A stretch of DNA of 64,000 bases from Zhongshania sp. R06B22 (GTDB lineage: Bacteria; Pseudomonadota; Gammaproteobacteria; Pseudomonadales; Spongiibacteraceae): assembly GCF_040892595.1 (NCBI RefSeq), contig NZ_JBFRYB010000001.1, positions 3,286,001 through 3,350,000 of the forward strand. Reading direction: 5' to 3'. The first letter of the stretch is position 1. Every line of letters starts with the position of its first letter. Below, piece after piece: positions 1-8,585 of the stretch. Made by a program: the position numbers and the translations under genes. Under the pieces are notes generated by a model, which worked only from the letters and a program-made list of their open reading frames with translations, did not search any database and was not told where the DNA came from.

Positions 1-1981
1 CAGGATCACCGGTTAGGCTATCTTCACCAAAGTACAGACCAGTCTCATCATCAAAACCGGCGCCGTTCTTATAGTCAGTATAAAAAGCATCTAGGTACGT
101 TGCACCACCACTAAACACCAAACCGGGGTTTAAATCAGCCATGGGCTGCCATTGGAAATCAATTTCCGCGCCCTCAATTTCAGCCGTACCGGCATTTTTA
201 AAACTTACAATGCCACCAGATGGAATCGCAACCAAGGCCGTTAACAAACCGTCGATTTTAGTCTTAAAAATAGCGCCATTTAAGCGCAAGGTACCGTCAA
301 ACAAGTCCGACTTAAACCCGATTTCAACCGCGGTTGCTTCTTCTTTATCAACTGGATCTGGGTTAGTGAAGAAGTTCACAATATTGTAGGTAGGGCTTTT
401 ATAACCACGCTGTGCAGAAGCGAATATTTGCAGATTATCGCTAGGAAAGAACTGTATCGCTAAGCGCGGCGAAACGGTTTTTTCCTCTAGATCGGGAGCC
501 TCAAAATCAGAGATACGAATATTCTGCGATCGATCACCGGAACGATAATACTCATTTGGTGGATCGCCCGCTGTCGGCAGCACCACGTCCAAATAGCTAT
601 TGGTAATACCACGCACCTCTTCTTGGTATCGAACCCCTGCAGTTACATTAAACCAATCAGTGGTAAACCATGTCGCCTGTGCATAAGCAGAGTTTGATTC
701 AGTGGTGAGAATACCGCCATTACCTAGAACGATATCGGGGGTAGAATTTAGGATTGGTCCCAAAATAGGCGTCAAGAGCTTAGGCAACCCAGCAAGGTTT
801 GCCGCCAAGCCGACAGGATTAAGCGTTAAATATAAACTACCAAAGCCGCCCTCGCCTTCAAGGCGATACAAGCCCGCAACCCACTGCAGGTCTTCTGACA
901 ACCAGGTATCTTCGTTGGACAAAACCTGTAATTCATAGGTTTTTTGATCATTAAACTGATCCGCGCTATAAAAATAGGCTTCGGCTTGCTCGGTTGAATC
1001 AAGGTCGTAATGCGCCTCATCAACAATCGCATAGTTCTCAGAATATATAAACTTCACATCTACCGGACCGGGATGCCACTCAAAAATACCACCGTATAAT
1101 TCGTTCATGGTGGAGTTGCCACCGAGATCGTTATTACGCCAAACCCGATCGGGTTCGTCGGCCTCAACACCTGCAAGCAACACCGGGGAGGGCCTTGTGT
1201 TCTCTTGCGACAATGAATTACTGGTGAATTGATTTCCGTACGCAGCGATTAAGGTCATAGAAAAGCTATCTAGCGGATCCCAGCGCATTTTTACACGAGC
1301 GCCTTCAGCAAACTCGTCTTTCATGGGGCCTGGCTCGCCGAACACTTCATTTCGACCATATAGGTCTTGCGAGCTATTAAATAGGGAGACAGTAAGACCT
1401 AGGCTGTCGGTAAGGGGTAAACCTAAGTACAACTGGCTTGCTTTTGCGTTGTAGTTACCCATTTCCGTTTTTAGGTAGCCGGTAAATTCTTCCGGCGGAT
1501 CTTCAGTGATAATACTGATGGCGCCCCCGGTTGCATTGCGGCCAAACAAGGTGCCCTGGGGACCTTTTAATACCTCAACGCGCTTTACAGCACCCAAAGT
1601 ATCTTGCTTACCCTGGCTGGGGCCAATATTTATGCCGTCTATATAAGTGGCGATACTGGGGTCGGCGTTCGGCAAAAATGCATCTGTACCAATGCCGCGC
1701 AAATAAATAACCGTATATCCATAGGCATAAGTGAATGTAAGGCCCGGAGTAATTTTTTGAAGATCAGCTGTCGAATCAACACCCATTGCATCTAGTTTCT
1801 CGCCACTAAATGCGCTAATCATTATGGGGATATCTTGTGAATCCTCTTCGCGCTTTTGCGCCGTAACCATCACTTCTTCAATCAGTCGACTCCCCTGACC
1901 AGCGGCATTTGCCATCATTGGGATCGAAATCGCTGCACTACCACCGACAGCTAAAGCCATCATTCGATATAGGTAATTCAT
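1..1981 (-). CDS. TonB-dependent outer-membrane receptor (3' end outside window)
   Basis: I read this frame on the minus strand from an ATG at 1979-1981. It opens with a signal peptide, then a TonB-box-like stretch (EEVMVTAQKRE) and a plug domain with LRGIGTD, YIDGI and LKGPQGTLFGRNATGG. The rest is an aromatic-rich beta-barrel open to the window edge, about 660 residues in view. This architecture fits the 'iron complex outermembrane receptor' group, which in marine bacteria often imports hydrophobic or complex organic substrates. It lies 92 bp behind the P450-containing operon on the same strand, so it may import that pathway's substrate (inference). The missing C-terminus is a window effect and not a truncation. 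Substrate unknown. Confidence 0.93.
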   Translation of the reverse strand, partial: MNYLYRMMALAVGGSAAISIPMMANAAGQGSRLIEEVMVTAQKREEDSQDIPIMISAFSGEKLDAMGVDSTADLQKITPGLTFTYAYGYTVIYLRGIGTDAFLPNADPSIATYIDGINIGPSQGKQDTLGAVKRVEVLKGPQGTLFGRNATGGAISIITEDPPEEFTGYLKTEMGNYNAKASQLYLGLPLTDSLGLTVSLFNSSQDLYGRNEVFGEPGPMKDEFAEGARVKMRWDPLDSFSMTLIAAYGNQFTSNSLSQENTRPSPVLLAGVEADEPDRVWRNNDLGGNSTMNELYGGIFEWHPGPVDVKFIYSENYAIVDEAHYDLDSTEQAEAYFYSADQFNDQKTYELQVLSNEDTWLSEDLQWVAGLYRLEGEGGFGSLYLTLNPVGLAANLAGLPKLLTPILGPILNSTPDIVLGNGGILTTESNSAYAQATWFTTDWFNVTAGVRYQEEVRGITNSYLDVVLPTAGDPPNEYYRSGDRSQNIRISDFEAPDLEEKTVSPRLAIQFFPSDNLQIFASAQRGYKSPTYNIVNFFTNPDPVDKEEATAVEIGFKSDLFDGTLRLNGAIFKTKIDGLLTALVAIPSGGIVSFKNAGTAEIEGAEIDFQWQPMADLNPGLVFSGGATYLDAFYTDYKNGAGFDDETGLYFGEDSLTGDP

Positions 1982-2073
1982 TATTTACACACCATTTTTA
2001 TCTAATTTTTATTAACAGTACCGCAGATCTACAAGGTGTCTGCTGGCAACTACCACTTTCAGATGTAACGCTT

Positions 2074-2451
2074 TCAAGTCTGTTTTATCAGTGCCGCACT
2101 CAAAACTACTGCCGCCACCAGATCTGCGATAGCCAGTATTAATAGTGCCGGGGATACTCCCTGTAAAAATCCATACGACAACCAGCTGGCAGCAAACAAC
2201 TTCACCAGCAAACTAATAAAGACAAGATCTCTGCTATCTTGAATTCGCAGCCTAAGCATGGAAAAACCAAGTCCTAGCACACCAGCGATGCCGACAAACG
2301 TATTTAGGGCAGTCTTTGCCGAGCCGACATAGAACTCGGTATCACCAAAAGACAGTACCAGTCCAATCACGTACTCATTCAGGCAAGGGACTGCCAAAAG
2401 TAAAAATAGTCCGACATCCGAGACGTAAAAACTACGATGACTAGGCAGCAT
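2074..2451 (-). CDS. Small integral membrane protein, unknown function
   Basis: A 125-residue hydrophobic protein with about four predicted membrane segments (near residues 10-35, 45-65, 75-95 and 100-120) and no motif I recognise. Its ATG lies inside the end of the SnoaL-like gene, an 11-bp overlap, which suggests translational coupling. It sits between that gene and the TonB-dependent receptor, so it probably belongs to the same catabolic operon. A transport or membrane-accessory role is possible, but nothing in the sequence proves one. Confidence 0.7.
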   Translation of the reverse strand: MLPSHRSFYVSDVGLFLLLAVPCLNEYVIGLVLSFGDTEFYVGSAKTALNTFVGIAGVLGLGFSMLRLRIQDSRDLVFISLLVKLFAASWLSYGFLQGVSPALLILAIADLVAAVVLSAALIKQT

Positions 2452-2872
2452 TGTCAGTAAACGCCTTGTACGCCACGGTGGTATTCATAAAGTCGCGAAA
2501 CCATAGCCACTTGCCATCTTTGCACGTGATGACATGTACAAACGGCGACTTAATTTCATTGCCATTTTTTTTCGTAGTAAGCCTCAAACTACCAACAACG
2601 ATCACCCTATCGTTTTCACAGATAAACTCTTCCGGCTCAAAAACATGGATATCTACCGATGAAAGAACCGTGCTAAAAAATTTCCGGCATTCGGCCACGC
2701 CCCTATAATCACCTGCATATGGAATTTCGCTGGGACCATAAAACTCGATATGAGCGTCTTCATGGAGTAGCTCTACTATGCCGTCTACATCGTGACTACC
2801 AAATCGAAAAAACACCTCTTTAGTTAGTGCCAAGTTCGATTCTTCTAACTTTTTGGCTTCAATATCACTCAT
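2441..2872 (-). CDS. SnoaL-like / NTF2-fold protein (ketosteroid-isomerase-like)
   Basis: A 143-residue protein with the usual length and layout of the NTF2/SnoaL superfamily: an N-terminal helix (LTKEVFFRFGSHDVDGIVELL), then HEDAHIEFYGP and a curved-sheet C-terminal half with KSPFVHVITCKDGKWLWFRDF. Members are small cone-shaped isomerases, hydrolases or ligand-binding proteins. Its place between the ferredoxin and a membrane protein in the P450 operon suggests it acts on, or binds, an intermediate of that pathway (inference). The true reaction cannot be read from sequence. Confidence 0.75.
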   Translation of the reverse strand: MSDIEAKKLEESNLALTKEVFFRFGSHDVDGIVELLHEDAHIEFYGPSEIPYAGDYRGVAECRKFFSTVLSSVDIHVFEPEEFICENDRVIVVGSLRLTTKKNGNEIKSPFVHVITCKDGKWLWFRDFMNTTVAYKAFTDNAA

Positions 2873-2882
2873 TATTATTCCT

Positions 2883-3191
2883 CTATTCAGCTTGAGCTAT
2901 TGTGATGTTCAACTTACCAATTTCGACCTTTGATGCTAACTGGCATAGCAAGCGACTACCGGCTTTCACATGCAGTAATCCATCTAACACACTTTTCTCA
3001 TCTTCATCGCAGTCAGATAATCTAGCTGTGTCAGTTGCGTCGGTGTAAACATGACAGGTTGCACAAGAGCAGCACCCGCCACATAAGGCGTCTATCTTCA
3101 TTTCATCGCTTAGGACTGTGAAAAGTTCGCCAAGATCTTCCACACAGTACTCGGCGACCTCGCCAGCTCTATCCCTTACTATTACTTGCAT
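2883..3191 (-). CDS. 2Fe-2S ferredoxin (adrenodoxin/putidaredoxin type)
   Basis: A 102-residue ferredoxin. The cluster ligands fit C37-x5-C43-x2-C46 plus C83 (in LLCQL), the pattern of vertebrate-type 2Fe-2S ferredoxins that feed electrons to bacterial class I P450s. Two extra cysteines (C40, C41) lie inside the binding loop. The gene is 37 bp downstream of the P450 gene on the same strand, so it is the likely electron donor. No ferredoxin reductase gene is visible nearby, so a reductase encoded elsewhere would be needed. Confidence 0.93.
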   Translation of the reverse strand: MQVIVRDRAGEVAEYCVEDLGELFTVLSDEMKIDALCGGCCSCATCHVYTDATDTARLSDCDEDEKSVLDGLLHVKAGSRLLCQLASKVEIGKLNITIAQAE

Positions 3192-3228
3192 CGCAAAATC
3201 CTTAATTAAAAAACGTCACAATCGTTTT

Positions 3229-4491
3229 CTATGCCTGCTTGGCAATAAGCTCTAGTGGCAATGTGCTAAACCCATAGGCAAGTAATCCACCTGACTGGCG
3301 ACGAGAGTCGGCCAGACTGCCATCGACGCCAGCACATTTATCAAGAATGACATTCAACATTATTTCAGCTTCCACACGGGCCAGAGGAGCGCCTAGACAA
3401 TGGTGAATACCGCGACCAAAGGTGATGTGCTTGGTAATATTTTTCCGGCCAATAATGAAATTTTCCGGTTCCGGAAAGATGCTTTCATCGTGATTGGCTG
3501 AGGCCATGAAAAACGCAACCCAATCTCCAGCTTTTATTTCTTGACCTGAAATTTCACAATCCTTTAGAACCAGACGAAAAAGACGCTGTGGAGGCCCATC
3601 TCTACGAAGACACTCCTCCATGAATGGTCGTATCAAACCGCGATCTTCATTTAGCTTTGAAAACCATGATGGATCTTCCAGCATCACACCCATCAAGTTA
3701 CCAATGAAATAGGTAGTGGTCTCGGCACCGGCAACTACCAAGGTGATACAGAATAAAGTCACCTCTTCTTTAGAAAGAATATCGCCTTGGTATTCAGCGT
3801 TAATGAATGCCGTCATAAGATCATCAGAGACCTCTAGACCTGCCGCAATGTCTGCGTAGCGCTTTTCAACTTTATCGACAAAGTAGTGAAATAGTTCTTC
3901 ATTGCAGGCCTGACGCTCTGCTGGCGTGAAGTCCGATGACACCATGAAAGCATTCGCCCAGCGCACAAGAAGCTTATAGTCTTCGCGGGGCAAGCCCATC
4001 AGGTAAGTCATTACCATGGCGGGAATAACCCCAGCCACTTCCACCATAAAGTCCATCTTGGTATTCAAGGACGCATCGACAATTTTGATAATGTCTGCAC
4101 GCAGGCGATCAACAATGTCATCGTGAATTCGCTTAGGCGTAAAAGCCATTTTTGCTAAATTTCTAAGCGCGGTATGACGCGGACGATCATGGTTTACCAA
4201 CATCAAGCTAGGCGCACTTGAATTGGCTTGCATCGGATCTTCCGATGAAAATATTTCGGGATTACGCAGTACGTAGTCAACATCTTCATAGCGTGTTACG
4301 ACCCATGCTGGATAAGGCGTATCAACACCAGGCACTGTGCCGGGCGGATAATCTAGCAAGCCATTTACAGGCGGGTGAGCACGTAACTGCTTATAAACCG
4401 GGTAGGGATTACTGATACATTCCGGCGATAACATATTTCTAACAAGGAGTTCGATATCCGTCTCTGTACTACTCATAGCGTTATTACTCAT
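3229..4491 (-). CDS. Cytochrome P450 monooxygenase
   Basis: A 420-residue soluble bacterial P450. Visible landmarks are the I-helix oxygen-activation motif AGAETTT, the ExxR pair in EECLRR, and the haem loop FGRGIHHCLG with the thiolate cysteine near residue 365. Family members insert one oxygen atom from O2 into a hydrophobic substrate using ferredoxin-supplied electrons. Its ATG overlaps the aldehyde dehydrogenase stop in an ATGA tetranucleotide, so the two are translationally coupled. An alcohol-to-aldehyde-to-acid route for a terpenoid, alkyl or steroid side chain is plausible given the neighbours. CYP family and substrate cannot be assigned by eye. Confidence 0.96.
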   Translation of the reverse strand: MSNNAMSSTETDIELLVRNMLSPECISNPYPVYKQLRAHPPVNGLLDYPPGTVPGVDTPYPAWVVTRYEDVDYVLRNPEIFSSEDPMQANSSAPSLMLVNHDRPRHTALRNLAKMAFTPKRIHDDIVDRLRADIIKIVDASLNTKMDFMVEVAGVIPAMVMTYLMGLPREDYKLLVRWANAFMVSSDFTPAERQACNEELFHYFVDKVEKRYADIAAGLEVSDDLMTAFINAEYQGDILSKEEVTLFCITLVVAGAETTTYFIGNLMGVMLEDPSWFSKLNEDRGLIRPFMEECLRRDGPPQRLFRLVLKDCEISGQEIKAGDWVAFFMASANHDESIFPEPENFIIGRKNITKHITFGRGIHHCLGAPLARVEAEIMLNVILDKCAGVDGSLADSRRQSGGLLAYGFSTLPLELIAKQA

Positions 4492-5885
4492 ATCTTCCTC
4501 ATCAATTTATTAACCATTCTGAACATGCCTGAATATGGCGGTGTGACAAATCCGGATACATCGATAAATCCAGATTTATACACCGCCCTATTATTTGAAA
4601 ACTCTTTGAAACCGTACTCACCGCGATACTTACCCATACCGCTGCCGCCAACGCCGCCAAATGGCAGATCATCGTTGGCATACTGAAAAATCACGTCGTT
4701 CTTAACGAGGCCGCCCGAACTGGTTTCACACGCAACGCGTCTAAATTCAGCTTCGCTGCGACCAAAGTAATAAATAACTAAGGGATGGGAGGATTTGTTG
4801 ATATAGGTGATTTGTTCGCTAAGATCGCCAATCGTTTTAATAAGTAATACTGGCCCGAATATCTCGGCGCAATTAATCCCGGCATCGTCGGAGGGGTCAA
4901 TTAAAACGGATAATTGGTAAGCCGATTTATTGGTCCCTGAAAATCTAATAATACGTCCGCCCTGACTCTCGGCCTCAGACACCAAATTATCTAAACGCTG
5001 TCTGTGCCGGTCGTTAACAACGGCGACTGAATCAGCAGAGCCTTGTGAAGAATCGATAATTTCAACGGCAGTTTTTAATTCCGCTAGAAATGACTCTAAT
5101 CTGTCCGGCGCGATTAAAAGATAATCAGGGGCAATACAGATTTGTCCGGCATTAAAGTACTTACCAAAGGCAACACGCTTCGCGGTCAATGTTAGATCCG
5201 CCGAATTACTAACAATAACCGGCGATTTGCCACCTAACTCAAGGGTAAGTGGAACAAGGTGGTCAGCCGCATCACGCATAATATGGCGGGCGACCGTTTC
5301 GCCGCCGGTGTAAATAATATGATCAAACGGGAGTTTAACGAAGGCCTGAGCAACGTCGACGTCACCACAGGCTACCGACACTTCACCCTCGGAAAAATAT
5401 TTGGCGATTAAGCTTTCCAGTAACGCCGATGTTGCTGGTGTTGCCTCTGAAGGCTTTATAAACGCGCGGTTACCTGCCGCAAGTACCGAAACCAAGGGCG
5501 AAAGCGCCAAATTTATAGGGAAGTTCCATGGACTTACAATACCCACAACACCTTTTGGAAAGGCCTCAACATAGGTCTTGGCACCACTCATTCTCAAACT
5601 TAAATCGGGTGTGCGACGCTCCGCTTTCATCCAGAACTTTAAATTCTTTAAGGCATGATTTACTGACTTAATAGTCGTAGTGATGTCGGCAAAGGAGCTC
5701 TGATCTACTGAGCGATAGCCAAAATCATGTGATAAAGCCTCGCACCATGCAGTTTCATTCTCAGACAGCATAGCTTTAACACGACCTAGGCGATCCAACC
5801 TTATGGCAAGCGAAGGAAAACGCTCCAGCTGGTAGGCACTGCGCAAAGTATCTAATTGGCGCTCAAGATGAATACTCACATCCAC
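4488..5885 (-). CDS. Aldehyde dehydrogenase (coniferyl-aldehyde-dehydrogenase-like, class 3 type)
   Basis: A 465-residue NAD(P)-dependent aldehyde dehydrogenase. Key features are SPWNFP with the oxyanion Asn near 121, the cofactor-site IKPSE, ELGGK with the general-base Glu near 216, and FNAGQICIAPDY with the catalytic Cys near 250. Lack of the N-terminal extension and the C-terminal hydrophobic stretch match the class 3 / coniferyl aldehyde dehydrogenase group. It is the first gene of the minus-strand operon and is followed by the coupled P450, so it probably oxidises an aldehyde produced by, or upstream of, that enzyme. The real substrate may differ from coniferaldehyde. Confidence 0.92.
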   Translation of the reverse strand: MDVSIHLERQLDTLRSAYQLERFPSLAIRLDRLGRVKAMLSENETAWCEALSHDFGYRSVDQSSFADITTTIKSVNHALKNLKFWMKAERRTPDLSLRMSGAKTYVEAFPKGVVGIVSPWNFPINLALSPLVSVLAAGNRAFIKPSEATPATSALLESLIAKYFSEGEVSVACGDVDVAQAFVKLPFDHIIYTGGETVARHIMRDAADHLVPLTLELGGKSPVIVSNSADLTLTAKRVAFGKYFNAGQICIAPDYLLIAPDRLESFLAELKTAVEIIDSSQGSADSVAVVNDRHRQRLDNLVSEAESQGGRIIRFSGTNKSAYQLSVLIDPSDDAGINCAEIFGPVLLIKTIGDLSEQITYINKSSHPLVIYYFGRSEAEFRRVACETSSGGLVKNDVIFQYANDDLPFGGVGGSGMGKYRGEYGFKEFSNNRAVYKSGFIDVSGFVTPPYSGMFRMVNKLMRKI

Positions 5886-5915
5886 AACCTGCTCTAATCA
5901 TTATCATTTCGAGCA

Positions 5916-6017
5916 AGAATATACGCCAAAAGAAATAGTGTCAACTCGACACTATTTCTTTTCATTATAATGTCACAGACCAAAGATCTTGACACTGTGT
6001 CCAATCGACCCTAAATT
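5916..6017. promoter_or_regulatory. Divergent promoter/operator between the P450 operon and its MarR-like regulator
   Basis: A perfect inverted repeat with 15-bp arms (5928-5942 and 5948-5962, left arm AAAAGAAATAGTGTC) and a 5-nt centre lies here. Read on the minus strand it contains a TTGACA -35 box (5939-5944), 17 bp from TATTCT (5916-5921), so it overlaps the promoter of the aldehyde dehydrogenase-P450 operon. On the plus strand TTGACA (5989-5994) with TAAATT (6012-6017) forms the regulator's promoter. It overlaps a second palindrome, GACAC-T-GTGTC (5991-6001). Shared GACAC/GTGTC half-sites at both -35 boxes suggest one repressor controls both directions. Confidence 0.7.
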
Positions 6018-6047
6018 CACATACAAATCAATATATTGGGAAGCAAA

Positions 6048-6563
6048 TTGAATAACCGCTGGAAAAAACACGACGACGTGCCCGTCAATCAAGAAACCGC
6101 ACCAAATATGTTTTTGGACTATTTTTATCCCATTCATTTTTCTATTGGGATGAAGATTGAAGCCGGATTGATGGAGTGCGGCCGTTTAGATCGCCACCAA
6201 ACTGTGATCATGTGGATACTTCGCTCAGAAACAGCTCGCAGCGGTGAGAAGGCTATCAGCCGCAAAGACATTGTGAGATTAATGACAAACTGGTATGACA
6301 TCACTAGCAGCAGTGTTTCCAAAGCCTTACGCGCACTTTCCAAAGCCCCACTGAACTATATAGAGCTGGAAGAAGACCCAAATTCAGGACGTGAAAAACT
6401 CATCACACTCACCCCAGCAGGGCAGCAACACTGCAATGAAATGATCGCGAGTGCCTGCAATGTGATTAAACGTATTACTGAGAATTTTTCTGACGACGAA
6501 AATAAAATGGGCGTCTATATGTTTATGCGTATGGATGACGAATTTTCGAAAATCAGGAGCTGA
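6048..6563 (+). CDS. MarR-like winged-helix transcriptional regulator
   Basis: About 171 residues with a winged-helix region: a recognition-helix candidate in SSSVSKALRAL and a wing containing EEDPNSGREKLITLTPAG, the last part being typical of MarR proteins. Such dimers bind palindromes and release them on binding aromatic or lipophilic ligands. I chose the TTG at 6048 because GGGA lies 6 bp upstream; a TTG at 6036 in the same frame has no ribosome binding site. The gene diverges from the P450 operon across a large palindrome, so it is probably its substrate-responsive repressor and self-regulated (inference). Confidence 0.8.
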   Translation: MNNRWKKHDDVPVNQETAPNMFLDYFYPIHFSIGMKIEAGLMECGRLDRHQTVIMWILRSETARSGEKAISRKDIVRLMTNWYDITSSSVSKALRALSKAPLNYIELEEDPNSGREKLITLTPAGQQHCNEMIASACNVIKRITENFSDDENKMGVYMFMRMDDEFSKIRS

Positions 6564-6857
6564 TACTAGCTCCCTTGTAGCTATCATCGATTAGGCTAGT
6601 GGACTATTTGTAGGCTGATGGCTCCGTTAAAAGCTTCACATACACAGTAGAGCATGCATAAGCTCAAAAGAAGTTGTCTTCGCAACTTGTCATATTACCC
6701 TCGATATGTGGCATACCGCGCCTTAGCATGAGTTATTGGCCGTATAAACGGTTGCGATGTCCGTGGACAACAGCGTAAACACCCTGGCGAAACGGCTCAA
6801 TCACCGCCGGATTCGAAAGCGGAATATCCCCCCTTATTTAAATCAGTTCAATATGCT
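6564..6857. other. Intergenic stretch without a supported gene
   Basis: Between the MarR-like gene and the regulatory sites of wzx I find no credible coding frame, RNA gene or repeat. A 64-codon frame at 6757-6951 has no convincing start signal, has a composition that does not look coding, and runs into the predicted wzx control sites. Confidence 0.6.
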
Positions 6858-6870
6858 TTGCAAAATGCGA
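6858..6870. promoter_or_regulatory. LuxO-type activator site upstream of wzx
   Basis: TTGCA-AAA-TGCGA matches the palindrome TTGCA-N3-TGCAA with one mismatch. It lies 81 bp upstream of the predicted sigma-54 -24 element at 6952, the same arrangement as at four other sites in this window. Confidence 0.5.
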
Positions 6871-6951
6871 ATCAATCTTGAATTGAGCGACTCTGCAACA
6901 CCAAAAATTAATATTTCCCATATAAAACATAGACTTAAAATATCACAGTAG

Positions 6952-6966
6952 TGGCCCAGTCATTGC
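6952..6966 (+). promoter_or_regulatory. Predicted sigma-54 promoter of wzx
   Basis: TGGCCC-AGTCA-TTGC keeps the invariant GG-N10-GC spacing of sigma-54 promoters, with two departures at most from TGGCAC-N5-TTGC. It lies 54 bp before the flippase ATG. Confidence rests mainly on the paired activator-type palindrome upstream. Confidence 0.6.
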
Positions 6967-7020
6967 TTAACTAGCGCGTATGCACCGTAACTAGCGATTA
7001 AGTAACTCGAGACAAGAAAT

Positions 7021-8259
7021 ATGACTGAACATATCGGATTCCTAAGAAACCTTAGCTGGATCGCCGCTGGTGAAATGATGGTGAGAGTATCGCGTCTAAT
7101 TACTACCTTAGTATTGGCCCGCTACTTAAGCCTTAATGATTACGGGCTAGCGGCCTTAGCGATAGCAACAGCTGAAATAGTCCGCGTTCTCGCTAGCAAC
7201 GGTATTGGTAATTTAATCGTCAAAGCCGAAAACCACAAACTGGCCGTGGTGAGTGCCACCGTATTTTGGCTAAATTTGGCCTTAGGGCTAGTAATGTTTG
7301 CATTGCAGTACTCCCTTTCACCGCATATCGCCGCTCTATACAACGCACCCGTGCTGTCAGACCTTCTTCGAGCTCTCTCTGTCACGCACCTAATTTATCC
7401 TTTTGCCATGGTGCAATTCAATCTACTACAGCGCAGCAATCGCATGAAGGAAGCCGGGCTAATAATGGGCCTGACAGTAACTGCTGACAATCTCATTGCT
7501 GCTGGCCTCGCGATTGCAGGCTTCGGTGTATGGTCGGTTATTTGGCCAAAAATCGGTGCAGCCTTAGTCTGGGTGATCGTTATAAACCGACAAGTAACTT
7601 GGCAACCACGCTGGCAGCTTGCTCTCTCTGAACTTAAATCTATGCGCCGCTATTCTGGAGGCGTATTAATGGCTGAATGCCTACGAAACGGACGCAATCA
7701 AATTGACCTATTCATATTGGGACGAGTACTGAGTCCGGATCTATTTGGGCTATATGCCTTTGCAAGAAATGCTGGACTAGGCATTAGCTTGTCACTAACA
7801 CAGGGATTTAATACTGCATTACTCCCTAAGCTATGCGAAGCACAGCGCTCAGGAGAAAACCTTGTTAAGAGCTATATCAGCGCGCTAAAAACCGGGATGA
7901 CTTTCATCGCGCCAATTATCTTATTGCAAGCCGTCCTAGCCCCCATATATGTACCGTTACTATTTGGCGAACAGTGGGCCGATGCCAGCTTACTGATCAG
8001 CTGCCTTTGCCTGTCGGCAATACCACGCATGATATTTGAATCGGGCAGTATGTTTTTCAGGGCGGGCAATGATTTAAGAAAAGAAAATATATTAGCCATC
8101 ACTTTCACCTCAGTATTCTGTGTGGCTATTGTCTTCGCGGCGCAATGGGGTGCACTGACAGTCACGATGACAATGATTGCCCTCTACCTGCTTGCCGCTA
8201 TCGTATTAATAGAAGGTCTCGTTTCAAAAGATTACAACAGCCACAGAGCTCTGGCGTAG
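7021..8259 (+). CDS. Polysaccharide flippase (Wzx-like, MATE/MOP superfamily)
   Basis: A 412-residue protein made almost wholly of hydrophobic segments, about 11-12 membrane helices. Its N-terminus (FLRNLSWIAAGEMMVRVSRL, then ARYLSLNDYGLAALAIATAE) is typical of the oligosaccharide flippase/polysaccharide biosynthesis family. Such proteins move undecaprenyl-linked repeat units across the inner membrane. It is the first plus-strand gene of the exopolysaccharide locus, with its own predicted sigma-54 promoter and a terminator-like hairpin behind it, so it may form a single-gene unit. The ATG has only a weak ribosome binding site. Confidence 0.88.
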   Translation: MTEHIGFLRNLSWIAAGEMMVRVSRLITTLVLARYLSLNDYGLAALAIATAEIVRVLASNGIGNLIVKAENHKLAVVSATVFWLNLALGLVMFALQYSLSPHIAALYNAPVLSDLLRALSVTHLIYPFAMVQFNLLQRSNRMKEAGLIMGLTVTADNLIAAGLAIAGFGVWSVIWPKIGAALVWVIVINRQVTWQPRWQLALSELKSMRRYSGGVLMAECLRNGRNQIDLFILGRVLSPDLFGLYAFARNAGLGISLSLTQGFNTALLPKLCEAQRSGENLVKSYISALKTGMTFIAPIILLQAVLAPIYVPLLFGEQWADASLLISCLCLSAIPRMIFESGSMFFRAGNDLRKENILAITFTSVFCVAIVFAAQWGALTVTMTMIALYLLAAIVLIEGLVSKDYNSHRALA

Positions 8260-8319
8260 TTACATCAATTAAACCCCACTTCTGCATTTTCCTAGCTCTA
8301 AAAAACTGAGTCATTCCTT

Positions 8320-8336
8320 GAGCGCCTCCGGCGCTC
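8320..8336 (+). terminator. Terminator-like hairpin after wzx
   Basis: A perfect 7-bp stem (GAGCGCC, loop TCC, GGCGCTC) is followed by TTTC. The T tract is short, so efficiency is uncertain. It separates wzx from the next sigma-54 control region. Confidence 0.5.
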
Positions 8337-8413
8337 TTTCCTCGAAAAATATTAAATTTTAGCAAAGCACACACAAGATATTTCAACTATTGAAATTTGC
8401 CATTTTTTTTGCG

Positions 8414-8426
8414 TTGCAATTTGCAA
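8414..8426. promoter_or_regulatory. LuxO-type activator site upstream of the sugar transferase
   Basis: TTGCA-ATT-TGCAA is a perfect match to the palindrome TTGCA-W3-TGCAA. It ends 84 bp before the -24 element. A second, degenerate copy (TTGAA-ATT-TGCCA) lies at 8390-8402, 24 bp from it start to start, close to two helical turns. Confidence 0.65.
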
Positions 8427-8510
8427 ATCCAACCGATAAATAAAAATAAAAACCACCTGAATTCTATTTAAAATCGTTATAAAACAACAGCTTAAATTAT
8501 AAATACAAGA

Positions 8511-8525
8511 TGGCACACCGGTTGC
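8511..8525 (+). promoter_or_regulatory. Consensus sigma-54 promoter of the sugar transferase operon
   Basis: TGGCAC-ACCGG-TTGC matches the sigma-54 -24/-12 consensus at all conserved positions with correct spacing. The start codon at 8586 lies 60 bp downstream, and a clear ribosome binding site (CAGGAG) precedes it. Confidence 0.85.
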
Positions 8526-8585
8526 AAAACTAAGAGTAAAGGCAAGTTATATAACTTTCCAACATTTGTTTTCAGGAGTTCAACC

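Larger units (their letters stand above)
8260..8585. other. Intergenic control region between wzx and the sugar transferase
   Basis: This 326-bp non-coding stretch is AT-rich and holds the wzx terminator-like hairpin (8320-8336), two LuxO-type sites (a degenerate one at 8390-8402 and a perfect one at 8414-8426) and a consensus sigma-54 promoter (8511-8525). No coding frame is supported. Confidence 0.75.

Noticed and set aside
1..1981. TonB receptor as a truncated pseudogene
   Set aside because: The frame is open to the window edge without stops or shifts; the missing end is due to the window.
6757..6951. 64-codon frame between the MarR-like gene and wzx
   Set aside because: No ribosome binding site or protein-like composition, and it covers the predicted activator site.
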